Source: Acidobacteriota bacterium
GTDB lineage: Bacteria > Acidobacteriota > UBA6911 > RPQK01 > JACQSY01
Length of the DNA: 39,518 nt
NCBI GenBank assembly: GCA_016211085.1
Contig: JACQSY010000043.1
Location: 86,845-126,362 of the forward strand
Direction of reading: 5' to 3'
Made by a program: the position numbers and the translations under genes. Below, one piece after another: positions 8,203 through 16,280 of the stretch (position 1 is its first letter; each line of letters opens with the position of its first letter). The notes under the pieces were generated by a model that searched no databases, was not told the DNA's origin, and was given only the letters and a program-made list of their open reading frames with translations.

Positions 8203-9447
8203 TCAGCTCATCAGAATGAGGGGATCACGTCGATAACGATTCAGGCAGCGTGGTTCTCCCTCGGTAACCACCCAGGTGTCCGCCAGGAACACTCCTCCGG
8301 AATGGTCCTTTCTCTCAACATGTGCCTCAATCACGATGACCATGTTTGGTTTCAGCACGAAAGGCTCTTCTTCCGGCAAAGGTACACCGGGTGCAACAAA
8401 GGGAAGTGAACCCACCCCGCCCCCTTCGGCTCCATGCACCAGGGGGGAGTACCAGATATAACCTTCATCTCGGATCACCTGCCCGGCTTTTAAGATGTCC
8501 CGATCCGTCTTTCCCGGGCGCAGTTGATCAGCGATGTTGTCATAGGCCTGTCGAACGACACCGGCCATTTTCTGGTATTCTCGAGAAGCTTCACCAATAA
8601 CATAAGTTCGTCCAGTCTGGCATTCAGATCCATCCGGGCAGCGTGGCGCCAGTTCCGTAAGAATGACGTCGCCAGGACCAAGCACGCGATCGATAGGGCG
8701 CTCGCGCTGATAGGTGTCGTAAGGAGAAAAGGTGGAGCCGCTGGCGACAAGGATCATGGAAGGGATTTCGCCGCCGCTGCGGACCATGGTTTCGGAAAGA
8801 CAGGCGAACACATCTCGTTCTGTCATCCCGGCGCAGATTCGCTCCGGAATGGAACGGTTCATGGCATCACCGATCAGTGCGGCCCTTTCCAAAAAAGCGA
8901 TCTCTTCGTCACTGCGAATAAGCCGAACTTTTTTCCACCAATCGCGAGTAACAAATTTCAATTTCGCTTCTGGTAATTCGCGGCAAAAGGTCTGATAGTG
9001 ATTTACTGGAATGGAATTCCGTAATTCCGTCTCAACAACACCGATGGTTCCCTTGTTGCAGCCCACTTCTTTGATTCGCTGAACCGCCGCCACGTCCGCT
9101 TGCGCTGCCGCTCGGACGTCCTCCACTACTTCACCGGAACGCCGCGCCGGGAGTTCGGCAATCATCGGAAAGGCCAGGACGGAAGGCTCCGATTTCAATG
9201 GAAAAACCACGTAACTGTAGTTCGTCAGTTGGCAGCCCACGTGTCCTACTGCCCAGCGGGTATTGTTCCAGCAGCGATCCCAGGTTCCAGTTCCACCGGC
9301 AATCAACAGGCAGTCGAGTCTCATCTCCTCCATGAACTTTCGGATCTTTTCGTGTCGTCGTTGAAACTCCTGCTGGCTGGGCCTCTCATGGTGATATTGC
9401 GAGCGACCGTGACCTTCAAATACTTGTTGGCTGGGAATGTATGTCAT
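8203..9447 (-). CDS. M24 (aminopeptidase P/creatinase-fold) protein with altered metal site
   Basis: This 414-residue protein has the two-domain build of prolidase, aminopeptidase P and creatinase: an N-terminal creatinase-type domain (about 30-165), then the pita-bread domain. It lacks a signal peptide. In active metallo-members five ligands (D, D, H, E, E) bind two metals. Here the block expected to read like DxG...D..RT is 'LTELAPRCPDGSECQTGRT', giving Glu and Gln in place of both Asp; 'VHGAEGGGVG' keeps the His; 'VIEAHVE' keeps one Glu; 'GVFLADTWVVTE' has Ala where the last Glu is expected. So it may be metal-free like creatinase, or a non-peptidase. The ATG at 9447 has GAGGAG 9 bases upstream and is preferred to the GTG at 9468. 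It is divergent from the amidohydrolase gene, 89 bases away. Confidence 0.85.
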   Translation of the reverse strand: MTYIPSQQVFEGHGRSQYHHERPSQQEFQRRHEKIRKFMEEMRLDCLLIAGGTGTWDRCWNNTRWAVGHVGCQLTNYSYVVFPLKSEPSVLAFPMIAELPARRSGEVVEDVRAAAQADVAAVQRIKEVGCNKGTIGVVETELRNSIPVNHYQTFCRELPEAKLKFVTRDWWKKVRLIRSDEEIAFLERAALIGDAMNRSIPERICAGMTERDVFACLSETMVRSGGEIPSMILVASGSTFSPYDTYQRERPIDRVLGPGDVILTELAPRCPDGSECQTGRTYVIGEASREYQKMAGVVRQAYDNIADQLRPGKTDRDILKAGQVIRDEGYIWYSPLVHGAEGGGVGSLPFVAPGVPLPEEEPFVLKPNMVIVIEAHVERKDHSGGVFLADTWVVTEGEPRCLNRYRRDPLILMS

Positions 9448-9536
9448 ATCCTTTGACTCCTCGCGCACGAGACCATATCAACTGTCAGGAGCAACTTCAA
9501 TAATCTTGTCGGTCAAAATCCGGAAAGGTAAAGAGA

Positions 9537-11204
9537 ATGAACCCTGATTTTATTGCTCATAACGCAAATGTTGTCACCGTAGATTCGCGCTTCAGTGTGG
9601 CTCAGGCCTTTGCAGTCCATAACGGCAGATTCGTGAAAATTGGTTCTAATCAGAACGTCCTGGCGTTGGCGGGCAAGACAACGCAGATGATCGATCTTAA
9701 GGGGAGGACCGTGATGCCCGGATTTGTGGATGGACATGTTCATGGGGGAGCACGGGTACGCGATCACTCTGCGCATCCCTTGAAATGGCCCAAGAGTATT
9801 CCCGAGCTCCTGGAGCAGATTCGAGCTGTGACCGAACTTGCGGAGCCGGAAAAGTGGTTGAACTTCGGCGGAGCCTGGCATCCCAGCCTTTTGGCGGAAA
9901 AGAGGTTTCCCACGTGCCGGGAGCTCGACATTGTGTCTCCAAGAAATCCAATTTACCTGCCGCGCGGAGCCCAGGCGGCTGTCGTCAACAGCCTGGCCCT
10001 TAAATTCGCCGGCATTGACCGGAACACCATTCCTCCTGAAGGAGTCGGTCGCATTGAAAAAGATTCTGAAACTGGCGAGCCGACCGGCTTGCTCATGTCA
10101 AATGCCGTGCACATGGTTCGCAAACTGCTGCCCCAGGTTCCCCTTGGTCTCGGAGCGATTGTCCAGTCGATTGTCGATCAAAATGCCATTTTTAATGCGG
10201 CCGGGATTACCAGCGTTCGTGATGCAGGACATGGAGGCGTGCTTGGCGTGCCGTCGCCCGATTGCATTCGGGCCTTTCAAGAAGTTCGCAGACGCGGCTT
10301 ACTAACGGTTCGCACCAGCCTGATGTTTGAACCGTTTTCACGAGAGCTGCCACTGGAGAAGGTTCTCGAACAGCTGCGTTCTTTTGGGGGCGTAACCGGG
10401 TTGGGGGATGAATGGCTGCGGATTGACGGTTTGAAGTTGTATATCGACGGCGGCGTTGAATCTGCTTATTTGAAAGAGCCCTACGTGACCGATCCCAGCT
10501 TTAACGGGCTTAGGAATTTTACCGTTGAGAAACTTCACGCCATTGTCAGCGAGGCCAACCGGCTGGGTTGGAGTGTGGGAGTCCATGCCGTAGGCGATGC
10601 TGCTGTTCAAATGGCGCTTGATTCTTACGAAGCGGCTCATAACGAAAAATCGATCAAAGGCAAGCGTTGGACGCTGGAGCATGCGTTCTTGTTGCGTGAA
10701 CCACAGGACTTTGAGCGGGTGAAGCGGATGGGCGTGATCGTCAGCGCTCATATCTGGCTGATGTATCGCACAGGATCCCAGCTCGTGGAGTACTGGGGAA
10801 TGGACCGCGCACAACAGGTGATGCCTTTTCGGACTTGGATTAACCAAGGATTACAGGTCGCGGGGGGCGCCGATTGTCCCGAGATGGGCAAAAACATGAC
10901 CAACGTGGAATTCCTGATGCTCTGGTGTGAGATGACCCGGCAGACGGAACAGGCCGGAGTCCTCGGTGCCGACGAAAAAATCTCGCGACAACAAGCAATT
11001 CGCCTCCACACCGTGGCTCCCGCTTATCTCACATTTGAAGAAAATTTGAAAGGTTCCATCGAAACCGGAAAACTGGCCGATTTCATAATTATTTCTGATG
11101 ACATTGTGAACATTCCTGAAGACGAGATTAAAAGCCTGGAGGTCCTTGCGACTGTGGTGGGAGGGAGAAAGGTTTATGAAAAATCAGGGGAGAAGATTTT
11201 GTGA
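9537..11204 (+). CDS. Amidohydrolase family protein (YtcJ-like)
   Basis: This 555-residue cytoplasmic metal-dependent hydrolase belongs to the amidohydrolase superfamily. After the small beta domain ('MPGFVDGHVHGG') the HxH metal motif is His67 and His69. Further expected ligands or catalytic residues are seen in 'SVGVHAVGDAA', 'LEHAFLL' and 'GGADCPE'; the C-terminal 'GKLADFIIISDD' closes the beta-sandwich as in this family. The length fits the YtcJ/AepA group, which hydrolyses amide-like bonds in small molecules; the substrate cannot be read from sequence. The ATG follows GGAAAGGTAAAGAGA closely. The divergent M24 gene shares its upstream region, so the two may be regulated together and work on one compound, which is inference. 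Confidence 0.9.
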   Translation: MNPDFIAHNANVVTVDSRFSVAQAFAVHNGRFVKIGSNQNVLALAGKTTQMIDLKGRTVMPGFVDGHVHGGARVRDHSAHPLKWPKSIPELLEQIRAVTELAEPEKWLNFGGAWHPSLLAEKRFPTCRELDIVSPRNPIYLPRGAQAAVVNSLALKFAGIDRNTIPPEGVGRIEKDSETGEPTGLLMSNAVHMVRKLLPQVPLGLGAIVQSIVDQNAIFNAAGITSVRDAGHGGVLGVPSPDCIRAFQEVRRRGLLTVRTSLMFEPFSRELPLEKVLEQLRSFGGVTGLGDEWLRIDGLKLYIDGGVESAYLKEPYVTDPSFNGLRNFTVEKLHAIVSEANRLGWSVGVHAVGDAAVQMALDSYEAAHNEKSIKGKRWTLEHAFLLREPQDFERVKRMGVIVSAHIWLMYRTGSQLVEYWGMDRAQQVMPFRTWINQGLQVAGGADCPEMGKNMTNVEFLMLWCEMTRQTEQAGVLGADEKISRQQAIRLHTVAPAYLTFEENLKGSIETGKLADFIIISDDIVNIPEDEIKSLEVLATVVGGRKVYEKSGEKIL

Positions 11205-11242
11205 GTTGCAGGTCTCTGAATCTCCTACCTTCCCTTTTCTCT

Positions 11243-11719
11243 TCAAGTGGCTTTGAGCGCATCCTGGAGCGCTTGCAACACTTCGCCAGGATGTTCCGCT
11301 GCTTTCTTAATGCTCCCCCAGTGCCTGATCACTTTGCCGTTAGGGTCGATCAGAGCCGTCGAGCGAATGACCCCTTCTACCGTTTTTCCATACATCAGCT
11401 TTTTCCCCCAGGCTCCGTAACGTTTCATCACTTTGCCTTCAGGATCTGACAGCAGGGGAAAGTTTAAGCAATGTGCGGATATGAAGCGCTGGTGGGATGC
11501 AAGACTGTCGCGGCTGACCCCCAGGACCACCGCTCCCGCAGCTTCAATGACTCGGTTTAGATCACGAAAGCTGCACGCTTCTTTTGTGCAGCCGGGAGTG
11601 TTGTCGCGAGGGTAGAAGTAAAGGATGGCAAATTTGCCCGCATAGTCCTGCAAGCGGTGGTTCCGGCCGTCGCTTCCTTGCAGATCAAAATCGGGGGCTT
11701 TATGTCCTTTTAAGTCCAT
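11243..11719 (-). CDS. bcp: Thioredoxin-dependent peroxiredoxin, Bcp/PrxQ type
   Basis: This 158-residue thiol peroxidase reduces hydrogen peroxide and organic hydroperoxides with electrons from thioredoxin. The active site 'PRDNTPGCTKEAC' places the peroxidatic Cys at residue 44 and the resolving Cys five residues later (49), which is the atypical 2-Cys pattern of the alpha-type Bcp subfamily. The whole thioredoxin fold is present, ending near 'HPGEVLQALQDAL'. The ATG at 11719 is chosen because a GGAG lies just upstream and the family begins near 'LKGHKAPDF'; a longer frame to 11791 has no family support. It is convergent with the amidohydrolase gene and divergent from the small cytochrome gene. 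Confidence 0.93.
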   Translation of the reverse strand: MDLKGHKAPDFDLQGSDGRNHRLQDYAGKFAILYFYPRDNTPGCTKEACSFRDLNRVIEAAGAVVLGVSRDSLASHQRFISAHCLNFPLLSDPEGKVMKRYGAWGKKLMYGKTVEGVIRSTALIDPNGKVIRHWGSIKKAAEHPGEVLQALQDALKAT

Positions 11720-11810
11720 GCTTTCTCCTTTGCCGCTTGGTTTTCGGATTGTAGCGCCACGTCTACGTTTCAGCAACTGCCCGCTTCCCAAACTTTCCGC
11801 TAAAGCGGCT

Positions 11811-11838
11811 TGACTTTCGGAAATGCTTTGCCATACTT
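11811..11838 (+). promoter_or_regulatory. Candidate sigma-70-type promoter for the cytochrome c/propeller genes
   Basis: TTGACT (11811-11816) and CATACT (11833-11838) are separated by 16 bases and would start transcription about 60 bases before the GTG of the small cytochrome gene. A short hairpin, CCGCT-AA-AGCGG (11798-11809), lies just before the -35 box and could be an operator or a stop for upstream transcription. This is by-eye matching only. Confidence 0.45.
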
Positions 11839-11907
11839 AGCCCTAGCGCCCCGGAAATAAGCAGAGATTCTGCACGTTGTTCAACTACATAGGATGGCGG
11901 TTAAATT

Positions 11908-12267
11908 GTGAAGGTTTTCTCTTTTCTCAAGTGGACACCCTTTGTCCTCCTGCTTTCTTTAGCACCGTTTAGGCTCTTGACTGCAAGCGCCCAGTCAACT
12001 GAAGGGGAACCCATCCTCACCGAAAAGCAATTGAAGGGAAAAAACATTTTTATGCAGCGATGCTCTCTTTGCCATCTTCCCAAGGTTCTCAAGCAAACCT
12101 ATCAACCGGTGGGACCTATTTTAGAGCGGCTCGAAGATGATCCAGCTGCAGAAGAAGCTGCGCGGGAATTTATTCTTAAGGGAAGTGCCAACATGCCGGG
12201 ATTCCAGTACACTTTGGATCGTTCTGAAGTCGATGCCTTGATTGCGTATCTCGAAGGACTTCGCTAG
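11908..12267 (+). CDS. Small periplasmic c-type cytochrome
   Basis: This 119-residue exported monohaem cytochrome c has a signal peptide (about 1-29, ending 'ASAQS') and the haem motif 'CSLCH' at residues 52-56. 'NMPGF' (Met96) is the likely distal ligand, as in class I cytochromes c. The final helix 'VDALIAYLEGLR' is typical of the fold. It should carry single electrons in the periplasm. The start is GTG because the nearby ATG at 11894 runs into a stop after five codons. The gene ends 9 bases before the haem/propeller gene, so they form an operon and the two haem proteins probably exchange electrons. Confidence 0.88.
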   Translation: MKVFSFLKWTPFVLLLSLAPFRLLTASAQSTEGEPILTEKQLKGKNIFMQRCSLCHLPKVLKQTYQPVGPILERLEDDPAAEEAAREFILKGSANMPGFQYTLDRSEVDALIAYLEGLR

Positions 12268-12276
12268 GAGGGGCTC

Positions 12277-14034
12277 ATGCGAATCGGAAGCGCATTAGTT
12301 GTGCTGTGGCTGTTAATAATTGCTGGAGGCTTCGCCTTGATTGGCGGAAGCTCTGGCTCGCCCTCTGCCGAGTCCGAGATGGGATCCCTGTCCGGAACAG
12401 TTTCCGAAGGTGAGGCAAAGGCCATGGAAGGAGTCGCGGTGTCAGCCCGGGCTGGAGGTAAGAGCTATACCACCAGCGTGTTTACCGATTCCCAGGGCCA
12501 ATACCGCTTTCCACTGCTGGAGTCAGGGGATTACCTGGTATGGGCCCAGGCAGTTGGCTATCGGGAGGAACGCAGGCAATTGAAGATCGCCGGAGGCGAG
12601 GAGCGACGGCAAGATTTCAGTCTTTCGAATAGGTCCGATTTTGGCAGCCAGCTTTCCGGGACTGAGTGGATGAACAGCCTGCCGGAAAATACGCCTGAAG
12701 ATCGCCGCATGAAACGAGTGCTACGGCACTCTTGCGGGAGTTGCCATGTCATGGGGATAGTCCTGCAGAATCGGTTTGATGCTCCCGGCTGGAGAGTGCT
12801 TTTGCAGTATATGGAACGGACTTCTTCGCACGGCATCCTGTCTCCCACCCGTCCTCCCTACGCGGTAATTCGTCACTACGAAGAGGATCTGGTGAATTAC
12901 CTGGCCCGGGTTCGCGGGCCTCAATCTTCTTCGTTGAATTACAAACCGATGCCTCGAGCCACGGGTGAAGCGACCCGCATAGTAGTTACTGAATACGATA
13001 TTCCACCGGTTCTCAGTCATCATGGGAGCTTCTGGTCAGAAGGGACACCTTCCAGCCATGGCGCAAAGGCGGCGCACGATGTTTCGGTCGACGCGGAAGG
13101 GAACGTATGGTTTTCAGACACCGTGAACCCGAATCGCACCATTGGGAAGCTCGACCCGAAAACAGGGCGGGTGAGTGATTACTCTTTTCCCGGGAAGGAC
13201 GGACTTGCCGTTCGATCTCACGGAATCGTGGTAGATCAGAGCGGCAGCGTATGGTTTACCAACCTCACGGAAGGCACCCTGGATAAATTTGATCCTCGGA
13301 CCGAGAAGTTTCAGCGTTTTCCGCTGACGAAAGGCCATACGGTGATCGGCGGACAGGTGGTCGTCGACTCAAAAGGCTATGTCTGGGGTCCCATTGAAGA
13401 AGGTGCGACACGCCTGAATCCACAAACAGGAGAATACCAGGAGTTTCATTCTCCTACAGAGGGAGGCGGCAGTTACGGTATCACAGTTGATGCCAAGGAC
13501 CAGGGCTGGTTTACCGCCATGGCTCGCGACTTTTTGGGAAAGGTCAACCCTGAAACAGGAAAGGTCGAGGAAATAAAGTTCGAACCGCTGTACGAGGGAG
13601 TTAGGGAACAAGATCGTAAGGTTCTCAACCCGGAAGGAGTGCTGGGCTGGTACGCTTCAGCGATTTACCAGAAGGGCCCACGTCGCCCCGGCGCCGATCG
13701 TCGCGGAACCACTGTGTGGTCCGCCCAGAACTGGGAAGGGCTCCTTGCCAAGGTCGATATCAATACACTCAAGGTGACCGAATATCTACTCCATCATCGT
13801 GATTCGCAGCCTTATGCGGTGGTGGTGGACAAGAATCACATGGTCTGGATCAATTTGATGAACTCCGACCGTGTGGCTCGCTTCGATCCCTTCAAGGAAA
13901 AATTTACGGAATTCCCGCTGCCTTCAATCGGAACGGAAACGCGGCATGTTGAGGTGGATGATAGGACGGACCCGCCGACGGTGTGGCTGCCCTATTATCG
14001 CACCAACAAGATCGCACGTATCCAGTTTCGGTAG
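12277..14034 (+). CDS. Exported three-module protein: carboxypeptidase-regulatory domain, c-type haem, Vgb-like propeller
   Basis: This 585-residue protein has an N-terminal membrane or signal segment (about 5-25), then a carboxypeptidase-regulatory-like beta-sandwich (about 36-117, with 'GVAVSARAGGKSYTTSVFTD' and 'GQYRFPLLESGDYLVWA'). A cytochrome-c-like segment has 'CGSCH' at 153-157 and a possible axial Met in 'YMERTSSHG'. From about residue 235 there are propeller blades of the virginiamycin B lyase/SMP-30 type, seen as repeats such as 'VWFSDTVNP...IGKLDPKTG' and 'VWFTNLTEGTLDKFDPRT'. Vgb enzymes linearise streptogramin B, but this propeller is common in unrelated roles, so no resistance function is claimed. 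AGGAGGGG precedes the ATG. It is co-transcribed with the small cytochrome gene; a paralogue is at 23054-24688. Confidence 0.85.
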   Translation: MRIGSALVVLWLLIIAGGFALIGGSSGSPSAESEMGSLSGTVSEGEAKAMEGVAVSARAGGKSYTTSVFTDSQGQYRFPLLESGDYLVWAQAVGYREERRQLKIAGGEERRQDFSLSNRSDFGSQLSGTEWMNSLPENTPEDRRMKRVLRHSCGSCHVMGIVLQNRFDAPGWRVLLQYMERTSSHGILSPTRPPYAVIRHYEEDLVNYLARVRGPQSSSLNYKPMPRATGEATRIVVTEYDIPPVLSHHGSFWSEGTPSSHGAKAAHDVSVDAEGNVWFSDTVNPNRTIGKLDPKTGRVSDYSFPGKDGLAVRSHGIVVDQSGSVWFTNLTEGTLDKFDPRTEKFQRFPLTKGHTVIGGQVVVDSKGYVWGPIEEGATRLNPQTGEYQEFHSPTEGGGSYGITVDAKDQGWFTAMARDFLGKVNPETGKVEEIKFEPLYEGVREQDRKVLNPEGVLGWYASAIYQKGPRRPGADRRGTTVWSAQNWEGLLAKVDINTLKVTEYLLHHRDSQPYAVVVDKNHMVWINLMNSDRVARFDPFKEKFTEFPLPSIGTETRHVEVDDRTDPPTVWLPYYRTNKIARIQFR

Positions 14035-14047
14035 GTCCTCCCACGGG

Positions 14048-14686
14048 TCATTTAATAGGATCGTTCAAGTAGTGCCAGGAGAGACCGTGCCGGAATTCGT
14101 CTACTGGAAACACAATCAATTTTTTCCGGACGATCTCCTGGGAGTTCAAATACTCAAAGACGCGGCGGACATTGGAAAGCACCGTAGACCGCAGTGAGGG
14201 TCCCGTGTAACCAAAGGGCTTGGCCGGAGCCTCGGAATATCCCAGGGGCTTCTCGCCAGGCCCTCCCGGAGCGCCGACAACGATCCGGCCTACTTCACCA
14301 AGGGGTTCGTGAAGCCTGCAGAAATAGTCATAGGTCCCTTCTTTGTCGAAGGTCCATTCAAATATCTCCAGTTCATCCCAAACACCGTCGCTGAGAAACT
14401 CGTCAAACGGCCGAGCCCCTTCCGGGATGCGCAGTTCCTTACCGTTGTCCGGGTGGTAGGCCGTGACCGAATGCGGGTATTTGCCACAGCGCCAGCGGAC
14501 TTTTTGTCCCACTGTAATGTAAACTCCGGCTGGCGTCTGGTAATACAGGCCATGCGCGTAGTCGGATTGAACATTAACCTCCACGACCTCAGGAGATTGT
14601 GCGTAAATCTGAAATCCGCAGGTTGCCAACCCCATTGCGAGACTTGCTGCAACCCTTGCGATACCTGCTTGGAAAAATCGATCCAT
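14048..14686 (-). CDS. Periplasmic cupredoxin (halocyanin/plastocyanin-like)
   Basis: This 212-residue exported blue-copper-fold protein has a signal peptide (about 1-30) and a cupredoxin domain to about residue 137. Copper ligands are His72 in 'YPHSVTAYHP', Cys123 and His126 in 'YDYFCRLHEPLGEVG'. Relatives have Met where Glu131 now stands ('LGMVG' against 'LGEVG'), so the axial ligand appears changed. A 75-residue tail with 'PGGPGEKPLGYSEAPAKPFG' follows and ends in a helical segment of unknown role. Shine-Dalgarno TAAGGAG precedes the ATG. It lies 32 bases downstream of the PQQ-like gene in the same direction, so the two are probably an operon and the cupredoxin could accept its electrons. 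Confidence 0.88.
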   Translation of the reverse strand: MDRFFQAGIARVAASLAMGLATCGFQIYAQSPEVVEVNVQSDYAHGLYYQTPAGVYITVGQKVRWRCGKYPHSVTAYHPDNGKELRIPEGARPFDEFLSDGVWDELEIFEWTFDKEGTYDYFCRLHEPLGEVGRIVVGAPGGPGEKPLGYSEAPAKPFGYTGPSLRSTVLSNVRRVFEYLNSQEIVRKKLIVFPVDEFRHGLSWHYLNDPIK

Positions 14687-14718
14687 TTGGTTCTCCTTAC
14701 TTCAGTTGTTCGATGAGG

Positions 14719-16125
14719 TCACTGTCCGTCGATACTGAAGGCATAGACCCGATACCCCCCGGCCAATGGTCCTCCTGAGCGGGTGATGGCCGTCATCGGC
14801 TCTCCATGGGGGGCAAAAATCATTCCATTGGCTACGGCAATACCTCCTCTACAAGCGCTGGGTAGACGGTGCTCCCACAGAAGCTTACCCGTCTCTGCAT
14901 CGAGTGCCTGCAGGGTGCCGTCCACCATGCCTTGATAGAAAACACCGTTGGCAACGGCTACGGCGCAGGAGATTCCATAGGCGTTGTGAACCCACCACTC
15001 AATTTCGCCGTTATATGCGTTGAGACACGCGCTCACGGAAGTCATGGGTCTTCCCATTGAAAAGGCGTTTGAGGTCACATAGACACGGTTGTAAGCAACA
15101 GCCGTCGAATCCACCTCGGGCCCGCCGTTTTGCGAGGGGGCGGTGAGCCCTGTCTTCCAGAACAACTCTCCGGTGTAGCGATCGTAGCAGTAAACTCCTC
15201 TTTTGTTTCCCGCTGCGACACACTGCCGGACGGAACCGCGCCGGCTGTGTGCGTCAAAAATCATAGGGTGGCAACTAAAGTCGAGATCAAAAGGGTCCGC
15301 CGGTTCCGCCTGTTTAAACCACAGGAGCTCCCCAGAATCCAAGTCATGGGCCAGGATGCTTTCGGTGTAGAGCATGGGGTCTGAGGGCAAGAATCCTTTT
15401 ACACTTCCGGTCACGTTGTAGACGATGTTTTGTGATTCATCGATTGCGGGCGACGTCCAGAGGGCTCCGCCGATTCCCGTGTAAAAACGCCACAACACTT
15501 TGCCCGTTGCAGCATCGAGGCATGCAATCTGGGGATGCCCTCCGGCATGGCCGGCAATCACCTTTCCCCTGAAGACACTAGGTGAATGACGAGTCTGAGA
15601 AAGGTTGATTTCCGCCTTCTCATCAAGCTGGGTTTGCCAGACCGCCTTGCCGGACAGAGCATCCACCGAATGAACCACGGTGTAGCTGTCGGCGAAGTAA
15701 ACGCGTCCTTGTTCATAATGAGCGGAAGCCCGAATTCCCTGGGCATTGGCCTTGAGCTTTTCGTGGGTAGGAGAGGAAAACTTCCATTTCAGCTCCCCGC
15801 TGCGGGCATCCAGTGAGCGCAGTTCGTTTTCCCAAGAGCCAAAAAAAAGATGGTCGCCTATTACTGCCGGGCAGGTCTGAATGGGCCCGACTGGCGCCGA
15901 ACTCCACTTGACTTTTAAACGATCCACATTGTTCCTGCCCAACATCTTTTCCTTGATGTTGAAGCGTGTATTGCGGAGATCGTAGCCGTAGCGGGTCCAG
16001 TCGGCGGGCCCAGGATTAATCTGCTCCTGGCCCAGGGCAAGTCTGGGGACTGCCAGCAAAAGGCCGGCGCTGCCGGCATTCTTGAGGAACAAACGGCGGC
16101 TCATTTCGAAGTTTTTACTGTTCAT
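14719..16125 (-). CDS. Tat-exported PQQ-binding-like beta-propeller protein
   Basis: This 468-residue protein starts with a twin-arginine signal ('SRRLFLKNAGSAGLLLAVP'), so it should cross the inner membrane folded. The rest is a quinoprotein-type eight-blade propeller: repeated 'LDARSGELKW', 'VDALSGKAVWQT', 'LDAATGKVLWRF', 'YDRYTGELFWKTG' and 'LDAETGKLLWEH' are the tryptophan-docking repeats of PQQ dehydrogenases. 'DPFDLDFS' matches the catalytic-Asp region and keeps D-x-D. Other metal-ligand positions look changed ('AGHAGGH' where Glu is expected, 'VTGSVKG' where TGN is expected). It is shorter than typical alcohol dehydrogenases of this class (about 570-600) and has no haem domain. ATG 16125 has GAGGA 8 bases upstream; ATG 16134 is an alternative. 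It is divergent from the first receptor gene. Confidence 0.85.
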   Translation of the reverse strand: MNSKNFEMSRRLFLKNAGSAGLLLAVPRLALGQEQINPGPADWTRYGYDLRNTRFNIKEKMLGRNNVDRLKVKWSSAPVGPIQTCPAVIGDHLFFGSWENELRSLDARSGELKWKFSSPTHEKLKANAQGIRASAHYEQGRVYFADSYTVVHSVDALSGKAVWQTQLDEKAEINLSQTRHSPSVFRGKVIAGHAGGHPQIACLDAATGKVLWRFYTGIGGALWTSPAIDESQNIVYNVTGSVKGFLPSDPMLYTESILAHDLDSGELLWFKQAEPADPFDLDFSCHPMIFDAHSRRGSVRQCVAAGNKRGVYCYDRYTGELFWKTGLTAPSQNGGPEVDSTAVAYNRVYVTSNAFSMGRPMTSVSACLNAYNGEIEWWVHNAYGISCAVAVANGVFYQGMVDGTLQALDAETGKLLWEHRLPSACRGGIAVANGMIFAPHGEPMTAITRSGGPLAGGYRVYAFSIDGQ

Positions 16126-16159
16126 CTGAAACATCCTCGGAGGACGGCATAAGATTTGT

Positions 16160-16179
16160 GTGAGTTATTTAAAACTCAC
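16160..16179. promoter_or_regulatory. 20-bp inverted repeat between PQQ-like and receptor genes
   Basis: GTGAGTT, six bases, then AACTCAC form a perfect 7-bp inverted repeat in an AT-rich part of the divergent region. It lies 35 bases before the PQQ-like start and about 75 bases before the receptor -35 box. The size and position fit an operator for a dimeric regulator; no regulator gene is nearby to name. Confidence 0.4.
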
Positions 16180-16251
16180 CTTGAAATGGTTGCAAGCATA
16201 AATATCCATCGCACCAGAATCAAGAATGCTGAAAGTGAATTTGGAAATCTT

Positions 16252-16280
16252 TTGACAAACGATTGCGAGAATGCTTTACT
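16252..16280 (+). promoter_or_regulatory. Candidate promoter of the first TonB-dependent receptor
   Basis: A perfect TTGACA (16252-16257), a 17-base spacer and TTTACT (16275-16280) form a good sigma-70-type promoter. It leaves a leader of about 108 bases before the ATG at 16395. It also argues against the longer reading frame starting with TTG at 16263, because that codon lies inside the promoter spacer. Confidence 0.6.

Noticed and set aside
14719..16125. Lanthanide-dependent alcohol dehydrogenase (XoxF) assignment
   Set aside because: Only the D-x-D pattern agrees; the length, missing adjacent cysteines and changed Glu and Asn positions do not.
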